NCBI GenBank assembly: GCA_023271215.1
Contig: JALPYG010000003.1
Location: 1 to 36,927, forward strand
From: Dehalococcoidia bacterium
GTDB taxonomy: Bacteria > Chloroflexota > Dehalococcoidia > SZUA-161 > SpSt-899
Direction: 5' to 3'
Length of the DNA stretch: 36,927 nucleotides
Shown here: piece after piece, positions 24,376 to 30,228 of the stretch
Layout of the letters: every line of letters begins with the position of its first letter
Position numbering within the stretch: the first letter of the stretch is position 1
Program-made: the position numbers and the translations under genes
Notes under the pieces: model-generated
The model's input: only the letters and a program-made list of their open reading frames with translations
Databases searched by the model: none
Told to the model about the DNA's origin: nothing

Positions 24376-24975
24376 CTACCCCTTCCGCATCATGTCCTCG
24401 ACTTCCTTGATACCCCTGGAAATCCTCTCATCCAGGCCCTTTTCCTCAGTCTCTACCTCCCCTTCCATCGTTTTTACAATTTCGTTAATGTCTCTATCAG
24501 AGAAACCTTCGGCACTCAAGATACCCTCGCTGGCCATGTCTAAAGTAGTGGACAACGCCTCGTCGATGCCCTCTGCCTGTGCCATCGCCTTCTCAAACTC
24601 CACCTGCATGCCGGCGATCTTTTCTACATCTGGGCCTTCGGTAATGGACTCGCTTATGTCCTTAGCAAAGGTTACAAAATCCCCGGAGATCTTGACCATC
24701 TCCCGTTGAAGTCTGGCCTCGTCCATCAGCAGGAGCATCCGCTGTCCCTTTCTTATCCGTTCCTGCAAGACCAGATATTTGGCAGCCTGCCTCTTCAAAA
24801 ACTTCTCTTCATTTAGTCTAGCTGCCTGCCTTCCCTGATCGTATATCGTCTTTTGCAGGTCCATCAGCTTCGAGATGTAGCCTTTAACCCTTGCTTTCGC
24901 CTTCCTGTACCTTATCTCCCTCTCGATCTCCTTCTCTTCCCTTGATTTTCCCTTCAACTTTTTCAATATGCCCAT
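24376..24975 (-). CDS. ESCRT-III (Snf7/Vps2/Vps24)-like protein
   Basis: A 199-residue, wholly helical protein with the charge layout of ESCRT-III. It has a strongly basic start (MGILKKLKGK...RYRKAKARVKG), a long helical hairpin (about 13-105) and an acidic end (EGEVETEEKGLDER). Residues 115-146 (DVEKIAGM, VEFEKAMAQAEGIDEAL, STTLD) resemble the CHMP3/Vps24 and Vps2 block around SKEMMKAGIIEEMLEDT and MEFEKQ. INEIVKTMEGEV (163-174) resembles the following helix. The last 20 residues (LDERISRGIKEVEDMM) look like a MIM-type helix for MIT binding, though the leucine spacing is one off. Such proteins polymerise on membranes. AAGGAGTG precedes the ATG. PspA/Vipp1, the known bacterial relatives, is the alternative, but the Vps4-like partner argues for the eukaryote/archaeal type. 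Confidence 0.75.
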   Translation of the reverse strand: MGILKKLKGKSREEKEIEREIRYRKAKARVKGYISKLMDLQKTIYDQGRQAARLNEEKFLKRQAAKYLVLQERIRKGQRMLLLMDEARLQREMVKISGDFVTFAKDISESITEGPDVEKIAGMQVEFEKAMAQAEGIDEALSTTLDMASEGILSAEGFSDRDINEIVKTMEGEVETEEKGLDERISRGIKEVEDMMRKG

Positions 24976-24989
24976 TCTTTCACTCCTTT

Positions 24990-25112
24990 ACGAGGTTCCA
25001 GGTTGACGGGTTTACGGTTCACGGTTCACGGTTCTGCATAGTCTAGAGTCTAGAGTCTAGAGTCTAGAGTTCCCCGCTCCACCCCTACCTTCAACCTTCA
25101 GCCTTCAGCCTA
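24990..25112. repeat. Heptamer tracts between the PP2C and ESCRT-III-like genes
   Basis: On the plus strand, GGTTCAC-type heptamers (about 24993-25036) are followed by four CTAGAGT heptamers (about 25041-25070) and CTTCAGC/CTTCAAC heptamers (about 25090-25112). The last set overlaps the 3' end of the PP2C gene and encodes its KAEG-stop. Confidence 0.75.
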
Positions 25113-25828
25113 TCCACCTGAGTAGCCAGGATTACAGTTATATTGTCCCTTCCGTTCGTTTCTTTCGCAGAGTTTATGAGCTTCTCGCAGGCTTCATCGA
25201 GGTCTTTTGAACTTATTATAATTCGCCTTATTTCTTCACCCCGTAAGGAATCTGTCAAGCCATCAGAGCACAACAACAGATATTGACCACAAATCCGGAT
25301 CTCGTAGAGGTCAGGTTTTATATCGGCATCCGTTCCCATCACCCTGGTAATGATATTCTTTTCCGGATGATCAAACGCCTCCTCTTCTGAGATAATACCT
25401 CTATCCACCAGTTCTTGAACGAAGGAATGGTCCTTGGTCTGCTGCTTTATCTCCTCTCCTATCAGATAAGCCCTGCTGTCGCCTATATTTGCGATCACAC
25501 ATCTTTCTTCTTCAATCAAGGCAGCCACCAGCGTTGTGCCCATATTACTATAGTCTGGATTTTCCCGGGCTAAACTGTATATCTCCCTATTTGTCTTCTC
25601 AAAAGCCTGCTGAAGCAGCATCCTGAAGTCAGTAATCCCCTCGCTAAATCCTTTGTTCACCGCCTCTTCTAGCTCTATCACTGCCAGCCCACTGGCAATC
25701 TCGCCGGCGCTGTGCCCGCCCAGACCGTCGGCAACGGCAAGGAGGTAAATGTCGCCGAAGCGCGTTACCGCAAGGCTATCCTCGTTATTTGCTCTCTTCC
25801 CGCTGTCAGTAAGAGATGCTATCTTCAT
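25091..25828 (-). CDS. PP2C-family Ser/Thr protein phosphatase
   Basis: A 245-residue Stp/PrpC-type phosphatase with all metal-binding motifs: NNED near 14-17, VADGLGGHSAGE (32-43), MGTTLVAA near 97, IGDSRAYL (115-122), SDGLTD (188-193) and GRDNITV (226-232). It removes phosphate from Ser/Thr residues in a Mn/Mg-dependent reaction in the cytoplasm. It overlaps the upstream 110-residue gene by 4 bp and precedes the ESCRT-III-like gene by about 115 bp of repeats. It may therefore control that machinery by dephosphorylation (inference); no kinase gene lies in the window. The last residues (LKAEG) are repeat-encoded. Confidence 0.9.
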   Translation of the reverse strand: MKIASLTDSGKRANNEDSLAVTRFGDIYLLAVADGLGGHSAGEIASGLAVIELEEAVNKGFSEGITDFRMLLQQAFEKTNREIYSLARENPDYSNMGTTLVAALIEEERCVIANIGDSRAYLIGEEIKQQTKDHSFVQELVDRGIISEEEAFDHPEKNIITRVMGTDADIKPDLYEIRICGQYLLLCSDGLTDSLRGEEIRRIIISSKDLDEACEKLINSAKETNGRDNITVILATQVDRLKAEG

Positions 25829-26157
25829 CCTTCTGTCCTCGCTTTGCGGATAATTCTATCCATATCGTCTAATCTACGGGGATCTAATGTTACATCACGC
25901 TCAACGCAATAGTTAAGGGCGGCGATTTTACGGTCGATCAAATCCTGTGTCTCACTGGATTTCACCTGGGTTTTTAAGGAATTCAGGTAATCGATACATT
26001 TGTTCAGCGCACTCAAGCGCGTCTCGCGACGTTCCGAGCTGCTATATGCCTGTCGTAAGAGCATATCCGACATCTCGCAATAGACCGTTATTCTCTCCAG
26101 TCGATCTATGGTTATCTTCACCTTTTGTTTGTGTTCTATTTCCAGAACGTCTGCCAA
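25825..26157 (-). CDS. Small helical protein of unknown function, first gene of the ESCRT-III-like operon
   Basis: A 110-residue, all-helical, charged protein that I do not recognise. It starts MADVLEIEHKQKVKITIDRLERI and contains AYSSSERRETRLSALNKCIDYLNSLKTQV, which could be a helical hairpin. Its stop overlaps the PP2C start by 4 bp, so the two are co-translated. The only start that fits the length is TTG 26157, with no Shine-Dalgarno and 6 nt after the stop of the truncated DUF5615 gene. The N-terminus may have been cut at the same junction that truncated that toxin. It may be an adaptor or sensor for the phosphatase or the membrane module (inference). Confidence 0.6.
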   Translation of the reverse strand: MADVLEIEHKQKVKITIDRLERITVYCEMSDMLLRQAYSSSERRETRLSALNKCIDYLNSLKTQVKSSETQDLIDRKIAALNYCVERDVTLDPRRLDDMDRIIRKARTEG

Positions 26158-26162
26158 GTGAT

Positions 26163-26369
26163 TTAAGTTTCGTGGAGACGATAGAAATCAGCAACATTGA
26201 AGCTAAAGAGGGCCCGCCCGAGCGCCGTTGCGTAATCCAGGTGGGCCTGGTCACTTCGCTCAATCATATTCTCCTCCAGAGCTGTGGTCACATTTACACC
26301 ACGCGCTCGCAATGAGCGAACCAGGTCCTGATCCATCGCATCTTCGTCGATGTACAAATGAATTGTCAT
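26163..26369 (-). CDS. DUF5615 PIN-like toxin, truncated
   Basis: A 68-residue protein reading MTIHLYIDEDAMDQDLVRSLRARGVNVTTALE, then ALGRALFSFNVADFYRLH. This is the N-terminal part of a DUF5615 (Mut7-C/PIN-like) toxin, a predicted RNase with the D-E-D site at YIDED. The family is normally about 110-120 residues, so the last 40 or so are missing and the gene ends just before the 110-residue gene. The start overlaps the stop of the DUF433 antitoxin gene by 4 bp, the usual arrangement of this pair. It is probably inactive as a nuclease. Confidence 0.75.
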   Translation of the reverse strand: MTIHLYIDEDAMDQDLVRSLRARGVNVTTALEENMIERSDQAHLDYATALGRALFSFNVADFYRLHET

Positions 26370-26671
26370 GAATCGTCTTGAACGAAGCGAATATGCCCCC
26401 GTTCGAGTGTTTTGGCCTCAGCTTCTTCAACAGCAATGTCGTATTCGACCTCTTCCCGGTTGGCATGGTAATAAGCCAGGGCAGCATATACTTGTGCCAG
26501 TGACAGGTGTCCGGTACGGTTTGCGATCTCCTCAGGGCTCAACCCCAGTTTGTACCACCCCACAACGCGCTGGACCGTGACACCGGTTCCAGCGATCCGT
26601 GGCCGTCCCCCGCGCACCTCCGGCGTTTGAACGATAAGCTCTCCTATGTCGGTCACCTTTGGCATTGTCAT
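26366..26671 (-). CDS. DUF433 family antitoxin
   Basis: A 101-residue DUF433 protein. The core GGRPRIAGTGVTVQRVVGWYKLGLSPEEIANRTGHLSLAQVYAALAYYHANREEV is the helix-turn-helix-like DNA-binding fold found with DUF5615 toxins in a VapBC-like module. ATG 26671 is chosen with GGAGGG a few bases upstream; GTG 26674 and ATG 26665 are in frame. It would neutralise the downstream toxin and repress its own promoter. The toxin half is truncated, so this is a relic operon. Confidence 0.85.
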   Translation of the reverse strand: MTMPKVTDIGELIVQTPEVRGGRPRIAGTGVTVQRVVGWYKLGLSPEEIANRTGHLSLAQVYAALAYYHANREEVEYDIAVEEAEAKTLERGHIRFVQDDS

Positions 26672-26791
26672 CACACCCTCCGCTTAAGAATCCTTCATCT
26701 GGTTCCAACGCTCCCTGTCGTGTCCGTGGCCCGTGTCCGGAAGTCCCCCTTCCTTCAGCCTAATCCCCTTCAGTCTAACCTACCTGAGTAG

Positions 26792-27043
26792 TTACCCGAT
26801 TTGTTTCTCAATCCCTCTCTCCCAAATGTGCTTTGCCTCTTCAATGCTCTCATCACTGATTCTAGCATCCTTCCAGATTCCACGTAGAGAAATCACCTCC
26901 CCCTCCGGCGGGGTTTTCTGGGGCTCCCCATGAAGGATTTGCATTCTTACTCGCTCGTTCTCTCTTAAGTCAACTTTGTCCAGAAGTTTGATCACCCCTT
27001 TTTGATAGACGCCCTCTATGACCTGGGGTCGAGTAGAAGTCAT
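26792..27043 (-). CDS. DUF104 (AF2212-like) antitoxin
   Basis: An 83-residue protein with the DUF104 pattern: IEGVYQKGVIKLLDKVDLRENERVRMQIL, a beta-hairpin DNA-binding start, then a charged helical tail for toxin binding. Partners are normally PIN-domain VapC toxins encoded directly downstream. The 120 bp downstream (to 26672) hold no toxin ORF, so it appears to be an orphan. AAAGGAGGTTGAG precedes the ATG, an excellent ribosome site. Confidence 0.75.
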   Translation of the reverse strand: MTSTRPQVIEGVYQKGVIKLLDKVDLRENERVRMQILHGEPQKTPPEGEVISLRGIWKDARISDESIEEAKHIWERGIEKQIG

Positions 27044-27157
27044 CTCAACCTCCTTTCAGTAAGCATCCTCAGCCGAATGAGCATGCTCAAATGCGAATAA
27101 CCTGTCTCGAAGATTTTGACTTGTGTTTGTCAGTCCGTAGGAATTATCCATTTCACA

Positions 27158-27436
27158 CTACACTCTCGACAGATTCACAAAAGACTTGTCAAAGCTAATA
27201 ATCTCTCTTTTAGATCCCGTCACGCCTCCCTCCAGGTCATAACCCGCTTCCAATAAGAATTCCTCCAGTGTGCCTAGCTCTTTCATTTCTTCAAATTGGA
27301 TCTCAATGACTTCAAGGAGATTCTGCCTCGCTTCCTCTAGAGAGTTCCCCTGAGCCACCATGTCTAATTCGGGAGAGCGAGCTATATAGAGATTACCCTC
27401 TCTCCAAAACTCTATGGTTGTCTTTAAGGCATTCAT
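27158..27436 (-). CDS. HicB-like antitoxin, no HicA neighbour
   Basis: A 92-residue protein with the HicB partial-RNase-H fold: EFWREGNLYIARSPELDMVAQGNSLEEARQNLLEVIEIQFEEM. The tail (EEFLLEAGYDLEGG...) lacks a clear DNA-binding domain. HicA toxins (about 60-80 residues) usually lie next to it; none is visible in the flanking 100 bp, so it is either a solitary antitoxin or a relic. GGGGGAAAGGAAAA precedes the ATG. Confidence 0.75.
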   Translation of the reverse strand: MNALKTTIEFWREGNLYIARSPELDMVAQGNSLEEARQNLLEVIEIQFEEMKELGTLEEFLLEAGYDLEGGVTGSKREIISFDKSFVNLSRV

Positions 27437-28247
27437 TTTTCCTTTCCCCCTTATTCTTGCTTTTCAGTAACGAGTCAGGTTGCCAGGCCTGGCCCCGGCC
27501 GCAGGGCGAGGGGCTCACGATTCCAGGTTCACGGCTCAGGGTTCTACCTTCAGGGTTCAGGCTTCACGCTTAACAGGTCACACATCACAGATCATGCTAT
27601 TCGCTACACGCTAACTGTGAACCCCGGAACTTTGAACCTGAGTCGTCACCTTTATTCTAAATCTTTTTGCAAAGAACTATAGTTGAATCCCTCCTTAGTT
27701 CTTCGTGGATAACAGTTACTGCTTTACAACATCCTTTCACCTCGATAACAAGATTTTATCCTCTTGCCGGATCTTCTCAATCTAACGGTCGTCTTGGGCT
27801 CTCCCTTTGCTTATTCGTAACCGCCTCTTCGTGAGATTCTTTCAACAGGATTACAGGACTGGCAACATTCTTGTAAGCATTCATCTGAAAACGGACAGTT
27901 AACAGGTGACGGCTGAACACTCACATAGGTAGAGGTGTGGATAATCACCAGGGGGGCAACATGCGGGAGCTTTTGCGGGCAACCCTGTTTCTCAAGGAGT
28001 CGCCGCCAGAAGAAGCTCTTTGCCTGGCAGTCAAGCACTTCTTTCATTGGGCTTGCTCCACCGATGGCCGCTTACAGGCTCAATTATCGGGCCAGGGGCC
28101 GTACCTGTGATTTAGCATTGTCAGGACGTGGCCCCATCAGTTTCATCTGTCTGGTTTGGTTTCTATTATATACTGAACGACTATTGATAGGCAAGATCAT
28201 TCCGAACGTACCTCCGAAACCTGATAAGGGAAAGGACTTTAGTGCGA
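27437..28247. other. Gene-poor region with repeats
   Basis: About 800 bp. From 27465 to 27645 it holds degenerate GGTTCAC/GTGAACC heptamers and a copy of the AGGCCTG-GGCCGG hairpin near 27482-27508. From 27650 to 28247 I see only short ORFs with no recognisable family, on both strands. It probably holds debris from the recombinase gene whose tail lies at 28248. Confidence 0.5.
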
Positions 28248-28427
28248 GATCCCATTGATGCTGCGCTGAGGGATGTGTGAAGCAGGCTCTCCCCGCTCTA
28301 CGAGGCGCTGGAAACACGAAAGCTTGACCTGGACGACCAGACTCCCAGAATCAAGCAACTAAGAGGTCGCCAAGATGAACTGCGGCGGGCACGGAATCAA
28401 ACAGATGGGGAGATGGCGGCGGAGCTC
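28248..28427 (+). pseudogene. Serine recombinase C-terminal remnant
   Basis: One frame reads DPIDAALRDV, a TGA, then SRLSPLYEALETRKLDLDDQ and PRIKQLRGRQDELRRARNQTDGEM before losing similarity. This is the coiled-coil region near the C-terminus of large serine recombinases (typical LYEALETGKLDLDDLAPRIKELR). No catalytic domain is found upstream. The in-frame stop and lack of the rest show a dead fragment of a mobile-element recombinase. Confidence 0.6.
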
Positions 28428-28443
28428 CTTTTCCTTTCCCTGC

Positions 28444-29820
28444 TCATACTATATCCGGAGGTATGAATCCCCGGGAGACAAAGTCACGCTCCCAGGCGGC
28501 ATCCAACACCCTGGCTACCTCCGCCGAGTATCTGTCCAATTCACCACAGAGGGTGGTGACCAGTGTCTCGGCACCCTCGTGAGTAGGGTAGGGGCGAAAC
28601 TCAGCGCAAACCTCCCGAAGCACATGGGGGTGATCGATAATCATGCATGGGCGCAAGAGGTTACCACTGTTGTATATATGTAGCTGGCGGGATCTGATTC
28701 CCCTGAAGTAAGGCGAGTTAAGAATTTCTTTCAAACTTTTCTGCTTGACATTGTCGGTTGCTAGATGGGCAAAAATACAGGGCTCTACATCGCCGTGTGA
28801 GTTGATGTGAAAGAAGTGGCGACCAGCGGCGATACAGCCACCAACAAAGGGGGCGTCGTTCCAGAAGTCGAAAACCAGGATTGGCTTCTCCTCGCGGATG
28901 CGCTGAGCCCCCCGTAGTCTCATCAACTCTCGCTGCTCGGCGGTGGGCATTAAGCTGACATTGGGGTCAATCCCTGAGGGCATATAGAGAAAATGCCAGC
29001 CAAAGAGGCAACCTTTCTCAATGAGCATGTCGTTAAATTCATCGCTGATAATGGTCTCCACATTCTGGGAGGTAACCATTACGGAATACCCAAATATTAC
29101 CCCTGCCTCCCGCAGGTTATCCATTCCCTGCATTACCTTCTGGAAGACTCCCCTGCCCCGCCGGGCATCTGTTTCCTCCTCAAAGCCCTCCAGGCTGAAG
29201 ATGATAATCACGTTGCCCAGCTCCGCCAGCTTCCCGGCCACCTCTTTGTTGACGAGAGTCCCGTTGGTATAAATGTGAAATGTAATGTCGCTATGACGCC
29301 GGTAAATGTCCCACAGGTCTGGCCGGATGAACGGCTCGCCACCCAGAATAGTCACAAAGAAGATTCCCAGATCCTTCCCTTCTGTCAACACCTGGTCGAT
29401 GACCTCAGTCTCCAGGTCGTCCTTCATACTGTAATTAGCGGCATAGCAACCAGCACAGCGCAGGTTACAGCGCATGGTGGGGCTAATGAGAAAGGTGTTA
29501 GGAATAGACAAGCCTTCCTTTTTTCTTATCTCCTCACGCCTCACGCTCCCGTACCAGTGGTTTCTAATCACAAAACTGTCCATCACTCTCTCCCTCACGT
29601 GAGGGTTTGCCTGACGAACAAATCTCCGGAAGAACTCGATGGTGGGGTGCTGCTTGTGGCACAACTCCTCTAGCGAGCTAAGTATAGATCTGGAGAATTC
29701 GGTGGGAGCGAACTTTCCCGCTACCCTGAGGACTTTCTCCAAATCCTTATCCGACATCCTGCTCACCAAAGGGAGCATCCGCTTCGCTGCCTGCCTGACG
29801 GCGAACTCTTTTAGGGCCAT
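28444..29820 (-). CDS. Radical SAM protein with SPASM-like C-terminus
   Basis: A 458-residue protein. The radical SAM cluster motif is C118-x3-C122-x2-C125 (RCNLRCAGC), followed by ILGGEPFIRPDLW (SAM-binding GGE) and IYTNGTLVN. Further cysteines (GGCIAAGR, EPCIFAH, RPCMII, EVCAEF) suggest auxiliary SPASM-type clusters. An N-terminal helical extension of about 100 residues (RMLPLVSRMSDKDLEKV...) precedes the barrel. Close relatives are annotated only as radical SAM proteins, so the substrate is unknown. GGAGGAGAAA precedes the ATG. It stands alone on the minus strand between a recombinase remnant and tRNA-Met. Confidence 0.85.
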   Translation of the reverse strand: MALKEFAVRQAAKRMLPLVSRMSDKDLEKVLRVAGKFAPTEFSRSILSSLEELCHKQHPTIEFFRRFVRQANPHVRERVMDSFVIRNHWYGSVRREEIRKKEGLSIPNTFLISPTMRCNLRCAGCYAANYSMKDDLETEVIDQVLTEGKDLGIFFVTILGGEPFIRPDLWDIYRRHSDITFHIYTNGTLVNKEVAGKLAELGNVIIIFSLEGFEEETDARRGRGVFQKVMQGMDNLREAGVIFGYSVMVTSQNVETIISDEFNDMLIEKGCLFGWHFLYMPSGIDPNVSLMPTAEQRELMRLRGAQRIREEKPILVFDFWNDAPFVGGCIAAGRHFFHINSHGDVEPCIFAHLATDNVKQKSLKEILNSPYFRGIRSRQLHIYNSGNLLRPCMIIDHPHVLREVCAEFRPYPTHEGAETLVTTLCGELDRYSAEVARVLDAAWERDFVSRGFIPPDIV

Positions 29821-29879
29821 TTTCTCCTCCGTTTAGTTTTGATTTCCCCTTCGACCTGCTGCATGGTGGGATGTCTAAG

Positions 29880-29951
29880 TGGCAGCGGAGGGATTCGAAC
29901 CCCCGACCAGAGGCTTATGAGTCCCCTGCTCTACCGCTGAGCTACGCTGCC
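29880..29951 (-). tRNA. tRNA-Met (anticodon CAT)
   Basis: Read on the minus strand it starts GGCAGCG and pairs with CGCTGCC at the 3' end, giving a full acceptor stem with discriminator A. The D arm is GCTC...GAGC, the anticodon loop CTCATAA and the T loop GGTTCGAAT. The CCA end is not encoded. The CAT anticodon could also be a lysidine-modified tRNA-Ile2. Elongator Met is preferred because of GGCAGCG; an initiator is excluded because G1-C72 pairs. Confidence 0.9.
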
Positions 29952-29961
29952 ACACGCTAAG

Positions 29962-29990
29962 AATATAGCACCTTACAACTCGGCTGTCAC
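29962..29990 (-). promoter_or_regulatory. Promoter of tRNA-Met
   Basis: On the minus strand GTGACA (29990-29985) and TATATT (29967-29962) are 17 bp apart, ending 10 bp before the tRNA 5' end. Spacing and position fit a tRNA promoter. Confidence 0.6.
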
Positions 29991-30032
29991 GCCGCCGCCC
30001 AGGGGTCGCACTTTACATAACATTAGCGCTCT

Positions 30033-30062
30033 TTGATTTTGGAGGACGGGCTGTGGTAGTAT
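30033..30062 (+). promoter_or_regulatory. Possible promoter of tRNA-Pro
   Basis: TTGATT (30033-30038) and TAGTAT (30057-30062) with an 18-bp spacer end 18 bp before the tRNA. The match is moderate. Confidence 0.45.
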
Positions 30063-30080
30063 AGTAATTGTCCAGCACGT

Positions 30081-30154
30081 CGGGGTGTGGCGCAGCCTGG
30101 TAGCGCACCTGCATGGGGTGCAGGGGGTCGGAGGTTCAAATCCTCTCACCCCGA
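30081..30154 (+). tRNA. tRNA-Pro (anticodon GGG)
   Basis: It starts CGGGGTG and pairs with CACCCCG, followed by discriminator A. The anticodon stem CCTGC/GCAGG encloses ATGGGGT, giving anticodon GGG. The T loop is GGTTCAAAT. The CCA end is not encoded. The C1 start is typical of bacterial tRNA-Pro. Confidence 0.93.
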
Positions 30155-30187
30155 TTTTCGTTGGAAATACTGTTGTCTTCTAAAACA

Positions 30188-30215
30188 GGGCTACTCGCTT
30201 GCGACTAGCCCTTTT
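30188..30215 (+). terminator. Terminator after tRNA-Pro
   Basis: GGGCTACTCGC and GCGACTAGCCC (30188-30211) form a hairpin with one mismatch, followed by TTTT (30212-30215). It sits just before mfd and likely ends the tRNA transcript. Confidence 0.65.
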
Positions 30216-30228
30216 GGTGTGAGCAAAG

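Noticed and set aside
24376-24975. PspA/phage-shock protein
   Set aside because: It has no recognisable PspA signature, has an acidic MIM-like tail, and is paired with a Vps4-like ATPase. PspA is still the main fallback if profile searches disagree.
27811-28317. Short ORFs of 77-107 residues on both strands
   Set aside because: They show no recognisable domains and no convincing ribosome sites, and they lie in a repeat-rich decayed region.
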